NCBI GenBank assembly: GCA_964036195.1
Contig: OZ038458.1
Location: 20,225,832 to 20,289,831 of the forward strand
DNA from: Sphaerolaimus hirsutus
Lineage: Eukaryota; Nematoda; Chromadorea; Monhysterida; Sphaerolaimidae
Reading direction: 5' to 3'
DNA: 64,000 bases
Shown: positions 55,373-64,000 of the stretch, piece by piece
Layout: every line of letters begins with the position of its first letter
Numbering within the stretch: position 1 is the stretch's first letter
Translations under genes and position numbers: made by a program
The notes under the pieces: model-generated
Told to the model about the DNA's origin: nothing
What the model saw: the letters and a program-made list of their open reading frames with translations, nothing else
The model's database searches: none

Positions 55373-58300
55373 GTGAGCGGCGGGGGTAAGGGAATGCACG
55401 TTGCACTGGGGGTAGTTCGAGACCCTGTAAAAATCCTGTCAATTGTGAAATGTCATGTAAAGTGTGAAAAGTCGTGTAAAATGCCCGGGGAAATGGCAAA
55501 CGCTCTTTTGCTATTTTGCAGGGCTTTTTCTATGACTTTTGACACTTTGCATGACATTTGACATTTGACATTTTACAGGGCTTTTTACAGGGTCTGGGAC
55601 TGCCCCCTGGGATTAGTTCGAGACCCTGTGAAGGTTTCCTGTATGTCATGTAAAATGTCATGTGAAGTGTCAAAAGTCATTGAAAATGCCCTGCTAAATC
55701 GCAAACATACGCTTGCCATTTTGCAGGGCATTTTCTATGACTTTCCCCATTTGCTTGAAGTGTAAATATGTAACAGTCTATAAATTGCCCTTATTGGTAC
55801 CGGGAACAAAAATTTTGTCGCGTGCAAGCAGCCGATATATTCACTCGTTTTTTATACACTGGAAAATATACAATTATCGGTGTAGTTTTTTTAATCATTT
55901 CTACCGCACACTTAATATTTTACCTGACATTCTACGCGGTGCATAAAGGGCCCAGAACGACCACTTTATCAACAAAAAACGTCACTTTATCCACCCTCGA
56001 TCACTACCCACAATAGCAGGCCGCCGCGGTCGACGGCGACAATGTCGCAACTGTATCGGCGCCTGTTATTGACGCGCCATCGTCCAGCGCGGCGGTTGGT
56101 GCAGTCGGCGTGCTGGTGCCACTCCCGGACCCTGTAAAATGCCATATAAAGTGTCAAGTGTCATGCAAAGTGTCCAATGTCATGAAAAAAATGCCAAAAA
56201 GTGTCAAAATGCTCTGCAAAAGGGCGAATCCATGGCATTTAGTTCAAAAACATACTTTACGCTATAAAATGTTTTTTACGCCGTTTTACATGACTTTAGA
56301 CATTTTCCAGAGCATTTGACAGGGTCCGGGACTGCTCCCTGGGCAGCCAGACGGCAGAGTCTGTGGCGGCGGGCAACAAGTCTAACGGGGATGTGAGCGT
56401 GGGCAGATTCGCGGTCGAGGCCTCCGTGAAGCCGTCCAATGTGCACAAGTTGGACGACTGTGCGTTGGTGGAAACACTTACCGTATTCATTCTAATTGAA
56501 GAGCGCCGCTTTTTTGCATATACTTTTTCACCTGCCGTTCTACTGGAGGCTGCCGTTCTATTTGTATTGTTTTTACATATTTTTTCATTTTCATTCATTT
56601 CATTTCATTCATTTGTGTATGGCAAAGGTCCCCCACCCTTCCAAATCGGTTTTTCTGTAAACTCGTTTTTTCAAAACACATTTGAGTTCTAACTACTCTT
56701 ATAATTTGGGTTTTATCACGAAACTTGTGTATAATAATAGTCTCAATTTGTGTGCGCCGCTATACCGAAACAGTGCATTTTACCGGGAAGGCAACATCGA
56801 CTGCTAGAGTTTATATACTTTGAATAAACTAAAAATTATCTAAATGAAAACAAAATTTGATACACGGTCTGCGATTTTTATTTTTCAAATCTAAAAAGTG
56901 TACCAGTATAACCCGACCACATTAACGACCAAAATCAGAGCCACAATATTCCGCAACAGATTTGAGCACACTCGCAGATCGGCCGTCCGGGGCCAGTGCA
57001 GTGGCATCTAAAGCTGGTGTCGGCAAGTCGGTTCACTTCGAGATGGGCGACATGGAAAGTCCGGGCGAGCGCGACCCGCTCAGGTGACAGTCCCAGACCC
57101 TGTAGAATGCCATGTAAAATGTTGAATGTCATGAAAAGTATCAAACGTCATGTAAAATGCCCTGGAAAGAGCTACATATTTTGCGGGGCATTTTTCATGA
57201 TTTTAGACACTTTTCATTACGTTTGACATGTTTCAGGGCATTTTACAGGGTCTGGGACTGCCCCCAGGGAGAGACGAGAGTCGGAAACCTACAATACCTC
57301 GAACTTGAAGAGCTTCCGGTCAGTGCCGCCGCTTTATGATTTCGTCAGAAATTTTCGTGAAGGATCATAGCAAAGAATAGGCTCATTCATACTCAAAACT
57401 GGTAATAAATGTGACAAAACTGGATAAAATATTAGGACATATTCCTATACGTATTTATTTATACAAACTTGTCTTTGTGTAGCTGCGATGCAAATTGGCA
57501 GCAATTCATACAGGGTGCGGCAATTTAGACGGACCCCATAAAGTTTTGAATAACTTGTCACTGGGTAGTCGGATTAACGTCAAATTTTAGGTCAACATAA
57601 ACAACCAAATAGGAAAGGAGCCCTGAAAATATGGCTGCGATAGTTCCACTTGTTCACAAGTTATTCATGCGAACGCGTAATTGTCACTTTTTCACCACCT
57701 TGTGATATCGTTCAAACGGAATTGACTTCTCGGGACCGGGATCGGGATCGGATTGTTTTTTTTCAGGGGTTTTTTCTGATTTTATTTTCGCAGCTGCATG
57801 CCTAAATGCGTGCACGTGCACCACCAATTCGCTATGCCAATAAGGAAATCGGCGGGCGCTTGCGTAATTGGTCGAAAAGCTAGGTGGTGGAAAAGTGACA
57901 ATTACACGTTTCCATGAATAACTTGAGAATGAGTGGAGCTATCGCAGCCATATTTTTAGGGATCCTTTCCTATTTAGTTGTTAATGTTGACCTAAAATTT
58001 GACGTTAATCCGACTACCCAGTGACAAGTTATTCAAAACTTTATGGGGTCCGTCTAAATTGCCGCACCCTGTACATCATGTTACAATGCATACATGATGT
58101 ATCTTATTCCAGATGGGGGTATTTCGAGGGGGGTATATTTTTTCCACAGCTCGCTCAGTCCTGGGGGTACCAGCAGCATTGTACCTACAAACACAAAATC
58201 GCACCGAAACCTCCCAAATTTCTCCCCAACCCCCCAACCCCCCCCCAACCCCAGCAACGTGGAAACATTAGAACGAGTGCCGCACCTGGACCACTACCGG

Positions 58301-61300
58301 AACATGATGAGCATCGAGGGGGCGCTGGTGGCAACCCGGCCCACGTTGGCGCAGCTGCACGAGGACCAGACCGAGCTCGATTTGGAGGACGTCCATCCGG
58401 AGGTTGGTGCTGGGATTATTCAAAGCTGCCGCTTGTGCAGGATACGGGAGTGTTAGACATTAAGAATAGATTTTAAGTGTCTGAGAGTTATGTATCACTT
58501 TTAACGGACATATTCCGGACATTATGGAAGTTTTTTGGTATTTGCGAGTGATTTCATGACCAATTGGGCTACGATAGTTTGGCTCAAGTACCAAGCAACA
58601 CCCATAATGTCCGGAATATGTTCGTTGAAGGTGGTACATAACTCTCCGATACTAAGAGTTTATTTGTAATGTCAAAGGCTCATGTATTCTGCTCACTTGA
58701 CTGAGAGCGCGTTCCCGACTACTTTCAAAAGTCGATAACTCCAAAAAGTCGATTTCGAGAAAATGGCATTTTAAGTTTTATTTCCAATTCTCTGCCGGTC
58801 ATGCGTGTCCAATGGGTGCGCTCGCTGTCTTTCGTAAAGTTCCAGATTTTGATTATGAAGTTAAACATTTTTCGCCTCTGCACTTACCATATATTTCCAC
58901 AAAATGCATTTGGAAAGGAACTCCATAAGCGACTTTTAGAAGCTGACACCTCACGGGATTTCCACCTCTGTACGCTCCTCCTACTTAATACTGCTGGGCG
59001 TTTTGCCAAAAGCGACTATTTTGCACGTTTTATCTAAAAGACAAAACGCGCAACCACTGTCGCAATCATGTGACCAAAAAATTGGACACACGACCACGAC
59101 AACCCCCCATCCTATGCACCGGGGGCCACTGGTCGGGAACACCCCCTACCCTACATAAAAATACAATCCCAATATAGGAGGTAGAACCCTATATTGAGTC
59201 TAGGTGCAGACCCAAGTGGGTCTGACTTGAGCTCTGGCTGTCTAGGGAGCTGGTTTTATACTGGGTGGGTGACAGAGGTTAGAGCAGTTACACTAACACA
59301 GTGGGCGGAGCCTGCATGCAAGCTCTGCAAGAAAGCTGCTTTCAGGGGGCAGTCCCAGATTCTGTTAACTGCAAAGTAAGATGTCAAATGTCATGCAGTG
59401 TCAATTATAATGACAAATGCAAAGTAAAGTGTCAATTGTCACGCAAATTTAAGTAATAAAATATTCTTTTATTGATTGACATGACATTTGTCATTTGAGA
59501 TTTGACATTTTACTTAACACTGTACATGGTCTGGAATTGGCACCAGCTGGCTCTGTTTGGACATGTTTGCTGTGGTCTGGAATTGGCACCAGCTGGCTCT
59601 GTTTGGACATGTTTGCTGTGGTCTAGAATTGGCACCAGCTGGCTCTGTTTGGACATTTCAAATGCAAAGTCAAATGTGTAATGTAAAGTAAAGAGTAAAG
59701 TGTCAAATGTAAAGTAAAATGTGAAATGTAAAGAAAAGTAAACAATGTAAAGTCAAATGCAAAGTCAAATGTCAAATGTCAATTTAAATGACATTTTACA
59801 GGGTGCGTGACTGATTCTAGGGGTTCTCAGTCATCTGGGTTTTTTTCTGGGACCGAGCGTTCGCCGCGTATTCTTCCTTGTTGCGAGCTGCATTGAAATC
59901 CTTTTTTCCAAGCTCAAACTTCAACTGTTTTGTGTACGTCCGTGTTTATAAACGATAAGTTTTTCTATATATATATATTAGAAAAACTTGTAAACTCCTA
60001 GAAAACCCCATATAGTGAAAATGACACACAGACACAGTATTCATTTAGGTCACTACCCATATCCTATCACGCTGCATGCAGCCGTTTTACGTGCGTAAGC
60101 TATTGGCGATTTTCCTGTGGTCGTTTGGCAAAATCCCTTTTTGTATTTAATTTGCGTTGCCTCACTTCCATTGTTATGTTTTGGCTACCTGCCAACCCGC
60201 TGTTTTGACTATACTGGTGGCTGGCGCGAATATTGTTTTCGTTTGTTTGTTTATTTTTGGCACCTGTAGTAAATTTGAAAAGTGTTTTTGGAAAATTTAT
60301 GTATACAAGTTGAAAGCCCAAAAAATTTTGTCTTCACAATTGGCAGTGTAATATTAGGTATTATTTTGTCACTTGACTATCATTTACCATTTTTATTGTC
60401 ATTGTTTGTAATATTTACTTGTGAAGTTGAGACCGGCGAAATATAAACTTATGGCGAGATTGAAGTGAAATTTTGTGTGGCACGATTTTGTTCGTTGCGG
60501 TTCGACATTGCTGCTTTTCGTTACCGGGGTTCGCGGGGGTTCAGCTTTCAAGGTGTAGAATGCAGAAAAGGGGGTAAATTGCTATAAAAATGGTACATAT
60601 GGCCAAAATTAGCTGAAAACATGCTTTAAGACACGTGAAGAAACAAGAAACTTGAAAATGAAAATGGGTAAAAAGTCAGGTAAACTTTCTCCAAGATCGC
60701 TCTGGATAGCTAGATAGTGTAAGAGCGTTTTTACGATGGGAAAGACACCACCCCACAAAATTTTAGACAACCAAATGCAATAATAATTCACAGAATGTGA
60801 ACTGTTATGTGTTTTGTAAACTAAATTTAAATAAATCATCTCAGGTATTTTGGCGGTTTTTTGTAGCCTACGGGGCCTGTGCGGCACGCGCGGCCATGCA
60901 GTGGGCTGCGCAGTACCCCAACAGAGCACTGCATTGCAAGATCGACGCCACTACACTGGCAGACCGAGTTTTCCATGTTTATAGCGGTTGTAGTGCCCTG
61001 CACAATTTCGTTCCCTTATCCCCCATTTAATTGCTATTTCTGTGCGCCAATTCTATTTAAGTAAAGTTAGCTAAGTTATGTCTAGCTCAAATGTAAACTA
61101 CATTCCACGTGGCACAAGGTGAGAGGGGAATTTCACATTTTTCACTTTAAAATGCCGCGGCGCGACGTGCGGACACCTTTGAGGTCGCCGGCACACTGTT
61201 GTGACTTTCTGGGCGGTCTAATGCACATTCCACCCTCTACTTATCTTTGGGCAGAGGCGGAGACTGACGACTGATAGGTAGGTGGCCACCGGAAGCCAGG

Positions 61301-63381
61301 AACAATGAATTTCACTCAAAAAATACCAAAACAAATACTGTTCCGCGTTCCTCCCCATGTTGACTAGATTGTCGTGCGTCGTCTAGTACCGGTGGGTGGT
61401 AGGAACAGCTTCTGATAACGCCCCAAGTGACAAGTCGCAGTCTAAAAAAAATACTTTTCCGCCGCCCCAGCATAAATATCCCATTGCGCTCGGAAGGGTG
61501 TGGCCATCGGGCTGAAACCTTTCTCACGGGCGCTAGCTGACCGGATACTCACAATAGTGGGTCGTGAGGTTGGAGGTGATAAGCATTTTCACGCTCGCGA
61601 GCATTCTGCTAGCTACTGTAATTTATGAATACAAGCCCCCGCGCAAAGTTTCCACATGACATGTAGAAAATATTGTACATATTGCTTCATGCCAGTGTCT
61701 TTCATTTCTATGAGCTTAATTAATTGCCTTTGTATTCTAATTAATTAGCATTAGTTGTAAGCTTAGGTTAATTGTTTAATTACTTGTTAGCTTGATTTCC
61801 TATGATAATTTATGACGTCGTATTCACCTTTAGCCGTATTTCTTTCATTCCCATCTTTGGTAAATATGCATTGCACTGCGTTGTTAATTGTGTCAGATTG
61901 TATTGGATTAGGTAGGGAGCTGTAGGTAATTATGGAAGTAAGTAATTATGTACCAAGTAAGCCAGTAATTAACACACTAAGCCCCATGTCGCATGAAGCC
62001 TTTTTTATTGTTGCTGTTAGCTATTCTTAATTATTACCGCCCATTTTATTAGCTTAATTAATTACGCTTTTTATGAATAATCGTATGCTATGATTTTACT
62101 AAGTATTTAAATCAGAGCTTATGTGATTTGGAAGTAATTCTGTACCTTCCTAATATTATGCCTTTTTTTAGCTTTTTATTCACGTCGATTATGGTAGTTT
62201 CATTTGCCTTATAAGTAGCTGAAATTGTTGTTTTTCACCCAATTCTTCGACTTAGCGAAAATTGACTTTGCTTCTACTCTGCCGCTAGTGTTCTTCCATC
62301 GCCCAAAAAAACAATAAACTCTCTTCTCAACCCAACTTGGACCCCCTTTTGTATTAGCACTAAGTACTAACTGTTTTTCCCTAAGTTGCTTATTAACCAC
62401 CGCTCTAATTACTGCGCTGCTTGTGCTAAGTGTAGGCGCTTGTGCGTGCTGCGGGGAACGGAACAGCGTGAACCCCGAGTGGTTCACTGCAAGTTCTGCA
62501 AAACCTACCATCTTTGGACACGTTTCTTTAAAATTTACACACACATTTATAACCTGGACCTCCGGGCCCAGTGCAGTGCACACCAGCAGCAAGCGGCCGG
62601 TGAAGTGGAGTTAGAGGGAAAATAGTGTGGTAAAAACGCTCTGAATCGTGTAGCCAAAAAACAGCTGAATACACGGATTCATGACAATAGCTCGGCTCTG
62701 TGGGGGGGGGGGGGGTTCACGGGATAGTAGAAAACAATTTTGCATCCGGGATAGATAGATAGCTGGGCAATCTGTAGAGGGGGTAGCCCCCCCCCCCAAT
62801 CCCCCATTGGAGACCTCTGCTCTTATGGTTAAACATTATCGGGCATGTTACAAGTTTACCTGAGCTGCCGCAACTTCCTCACTCATTTTACACTGTCACT
62901 GTGCTTGGTGTCCTTCCGCTCGTGTGTCCACGCACACTGGGTGTCAACTGGTTTCCATGCCAATTCAAATTTTAGTTGACATTTCGTAGCGGGACAACTT
63001 TCAAGTGCACATGCCGCAATGTGGGAAAAGGATTTTTATTGGAAAAATGTGCACTCGACATCCTTCCGAGATCTGTCAACTAAAATCTCAATTAGTCAAT
63101 TAAAACCAGCCCAGTTGACACCCAATATTATTGTCAACTAGTGCCGCTGTAAACTCAACCACCTTCCACACCGCCTCAGGAGGAGCCGAGCGAGGACAGC
63201 AGCAAGCAGGTGGGCCTGCAGAAGTTCGCCGAGCTCGCCCTGGAGGAGGACGTGGACCCGGGCGCGCCTGTGCGAGTCAAGTTCGGCTGGATCAAGGGAG
63301 TCTTCATGCGATGCGTCCTCAATATACTCGGCGTCATGTTGTACCTGCGCATCAGCTGGGTGACTGGACAGGCTGGCATTG
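55282..63381 (+). CDS. Na-K-2Cl cotransporter (SLC12A, NKCC type), N-terminal exons; rest off the window
   Basis: Joined exons: 55282-55372, 56020-56115, 56351-56459, 56978-57083, 57268-57318, 58255-58402, 63180-63381. Phases agree at every junction. The product is the cytosolic regulatory tail and entry into membrane helix 1 of a cation-chloride cotransporter. VPHLDHYRN...[10 protein letters not shown] matches vertebrate VPRIDHYRH...LRPSLAELHD, and [19 protein letters not shown] with GQAGIG matches NKCC1 [19 protein letters not shown]. Two SPAK/OSR1 docking motifs and the phosphorylated Thr/Ser segment support the NKCC rather than KCC branch. The start codon may be 55283 or lie in an unseen upstream exon. 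Eleven further helices and the C-terminal domain lie right of 64000. Confidence 0.85.
55409..55606 (+). mobile_element. CWG-family MITE in NKCC intron a-b
   Basis: Ends GGGGTAGTTCGAGACCCTG and CAGGGTCTGGGACTGCCCC; CTG duplications at 55406-55408 and 55607-55609. A second, truncated copy follows directly (55610 to about 55740). Confidence 0.75.
56020..56115 (+). CDS. NKCC exon b: Ala/Val-rich linker, ends at a transposon boundary
   Basis: Acceptor ATAGCAG at 56019. 32 codons rich in Ala/Val/Ser ([15 protein letters not shown]), ending GAVGVL at CTG. The next base starts a CWG-family element, whose first bases GTGCCA would be the donor. Other donors (GTTGGT at 56095) are also in phase 0. It has little conservation, as is usual for this tail. 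Confidence 0.5.
56116..56338 (+). mobile_element. CWG-family MITE splitting an NKCC exon
   Basis: 223-bp element with ends GTGCCACTCCCGGACCCTG and CAGGGTCCGGGACTGCTCC. CTG duplication at 56113-56115 and 56339-56341. Reading on both sides is in the same frame across the empty site. Confidence 0.8.
56351..56459 (+). CDS. NKCC exon c: second SPAK/OSR1 docking motif
   Basis: GRFAVEAS is a second perfect docking motif. The frame is also open from 56342 (GSQ) directly after the transposon, meaning exons b and c were once one exon. Acceptor CCAG at 56350 keeps phase 0. Donor GTGCGT at 56460 leaves one nt, matching the next exon. Confidence 0.6.
56978..57083 (+). CDS. NKCC exon d
   Basis: Acceptor CACTCGCAG. 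34 codons ([18 protein letters not shown], then ESPGERDPL) plus AG of a split Arg codon. The exon stops at a CAG that is the left target duplication of a CWG-family element. Confidence 0.6.
57084..57264 (+). mobile_element. CWG-family MITE forming a complete intron (introner-like)
   Basis: 181-bp element with inverted ends GTGACAGTCCCAGACCCTG and CAGGGTCTGGGACTGCCCC, flanked by the 3-bp target duplication CAG (57081-57083, 57265-57267). Its first two bases are the intron donor GT, and the right CAG copy is the acceptor. The whole intron is therefore element plus one target duplication. Confidence 0.85.
57268..57318 (+). CDS. NKCC exon e: phospho-switch segment
   Basis: 51-nt microexon: [16 protein letters not shown], split Arg codons at both ends. 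[10 protein letters not shown] lines up with TNTYYLRTF of vertebrate NKCC1, where SPAK/OSR1 phosphorylates the threonines. Here the LRT position is Ser. Acceptor CCCCCAG, donor GTCAGT. Confidence 0.65.
57511..58071. mobile_element. Fold-back TA-target element in NKCC intron e-f
   Basis: CAGGGTGCGGCAATTTAGAC and its complement, TA at 57509-57510 and 58072-58073. Arms of about 180 bp inverted; the middle holds a fragment of the TTCAAACGG/GGGATC family (57712-57760). Confidence 0.8.
58255..58402 (+). CDS. NKCC exon f: conserved LDHYR / RPTLAQLHE block
   Basis: Acceptor CAACCCCAG after a long C-rich tract, donor [22 protein letters not shown] aligns with NTMDAVPRIDHYRH, with the regulatory Thr kept, and [11 protein letters not shown] with the family signature LRPSLAELHD. 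Confidence 0.85.
58473..58665. repeat. Inverted repeat in NKCC intron f-g
   Basis: GAGAGTTATGTATCAC and GGACATATTCCGGACATTAT on the left are mirrored at 58603-58660. Arms about 60 bp. Confidence 0.6.
59346..59543 (+). mobile_element. CWG-family MITE in NKCC intron f-g
   Basis: Ends GGGGCAGTCCCAGATTCTG and GGTCTGGAATTGGCAC; CAG duplication at 59343-59345 and 59544-59546. Its right end is copied into a 46-bp tandem repeat. Confidence 0.7.
59528..59658 (+). repeat. 46-bp tandem repeat, nearly three units
   Basis: Units start at 59528, 59574 and 59620 (GGTCTGGAATTGGCACCAGC...). The second is identical to the first; the third has one change (GGTCTAGAATT). It starts inside the right end of the adjacent MITE. 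Confidence 0.85.
62930..63152. mobile_element. CACTAGTTGACA-type MITE just before NKCC exon g
   Basis: CACTGGGTGTCAACTGG and CCAGTTGACACCCAATATT are inverted, with CAACTAGTGCC at the end. It ends about 30 nt before the exon g acceptor. Boundaries approximate. Confidence 0.5.
63180..63381 (+). CDS. NKCC exon g: start of transmembrane helix 1
   Basis: Acceptor GCCTCAG, donor GTGGGT after the first nt of a Gly codon. Acidic linker then [30 protein letters not shown] and VTGQAGIG, the ion-binding helix region of SLC12 carriers. This is the strongest homology in the window. Confidence 0.92.
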
Positions 63382-64000
63382 GTGGGTTTTGTAGCTACCT
63401 TTAGTTGTGTTTTTGTGCTCTTTTGACGATGGCGAACGAAATAATCGGGATTTTTTTCGCGTTTTTGGAGAATTGATACTTTACGATAAAACCGATGGGT
63501 TTTTTTTTACAAAAAGAAACCAGGAACATTTTGACAATCGTTTTCGAACGCTGTGAATGCACAATAAATGGGAATCTATAATTACACACTGGTTTCGAAT
63601 GGGGTACCCCCAAATCGCCAGACTATCTGGAGCGATTTTTGAGAATTTGTGCCCAAACTTTTGCTCAAAATCGGTCGTTTTTGCCAATTTTCACCGTTCA
63701 AAATAACTAGTCCATGTGCCCTTTTGCCGCCATTTTTGGCTTCTGACACCTCGACGCTCCATAGGGGTCACTATCCTACGTATATAAATGAGGCGTCTAA
63801 TTCTAAAAGTCGACAAGTCCACAAAATGCGATTTTGAGTAAATCGCATTTTAAGTTTCAGACCCAATTCAAGGCCCGTGGTGCGTGTCCAATTTGGCTCT
63901 CTCATGCTTTCCATTAAGTTCCATATGTTGCCATATGGGCATGTGAGGTCAAAAAATTTATGGAAAATTATGAAAAATGTGCAGAAGTAGCCCCAGATGA

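Larger units (their letters stand above)
58403..63179 (+). other. NKCC intron f-g (4.8 kb), repeat-rich
   Basis: Lies between two well supported exons. It holds the 58473 inverted repeat, the 59346 MITE and 46-bp tandem array, decayed CAGGGGTCTCC relatives at 60530-60760 and 62700-62818, and the MITE at 62930. A GC-richer stretch at 62400-62625 has a Cys-rich frame of unclear meaning. Confidence 0.6.

Noticed and set aside
1..64000. tRNA or rRNA genes
   Set aside because: Only GGTTCAAAC-like words were seen, and those belong to transposon ends; no cloverleaf was recognised.

Overview
The window is animal (metazoan) nuclear DNA, most likely an invertebrate. It has GC-rich exons with canonical GT-AG introns of about 0.1-1 kb, CpG-rich promoter-like islands, a 200-N scaffold gap, and very many short non-autonomous DNA transposons. 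Two developmental/physiological gene families are recognisable. I cannot name the species from sequence alone.

Minus strand, 0.8-28 kb: one large C2H2 zinc-finger gene is present twice. The exon chain fits the ZNF423/ZNF521 (Oaz/EBFAZ) family. The C-terminal finger trio, the finger pair ending in an SDHL-type helix, and a MVRKKVRPQH start like the RRKQxKPQ NuRD-recruitment motif all point there. Copy A (517-14520) and copy B (14760-28514) align end to end, separated only by the gap. In both, 17 coding exons keep the frame through every junction (about 1,096 codons in A). The 3' end lies off the left edge. The copies differ by small substitutions and by at least seven large transposon insertions, several with intact target-site duplications (TSDs) on one copy and a clean empty site on the other. 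This looks like two alleles placed in series by the assembler, with recent tandem duplication as the alternative.

28.5-55.2 kb: no convincing gene. The stretch is AT-rich DNA filled with nested hAT-like elements (8-bp TSDs), TA-target elements, fold-back elements and a few GC-rich islands.

Plus strand, 55.2-63.4 kb: seven in-frame exons encode the cytosolic N-terminus and start of the first membrane helix of a Na-K-2Cl cotransporter (SLC12A1/2/3, NKCC type). They include two perfect SPAK/OSR1 docking motifs (RFxV) and the phospho-switch segment. The gene continues off the right edge. It is divergent from the zinc-finger gene.

The most notable find is a transposon family with TIR G(K)GCCAGTCCCAGACCCTG and a 3-bp CWG TSD, which appears to make introns. 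One NKCC intron (57084-57267) is nothing but one element plus its 3' CAG duplication. Removing it restores the uninterrupted reading frame. A second element (56116-56338) splits another NKCC exon in frame. These are introner-like elements caught with diagnostic TSDs.
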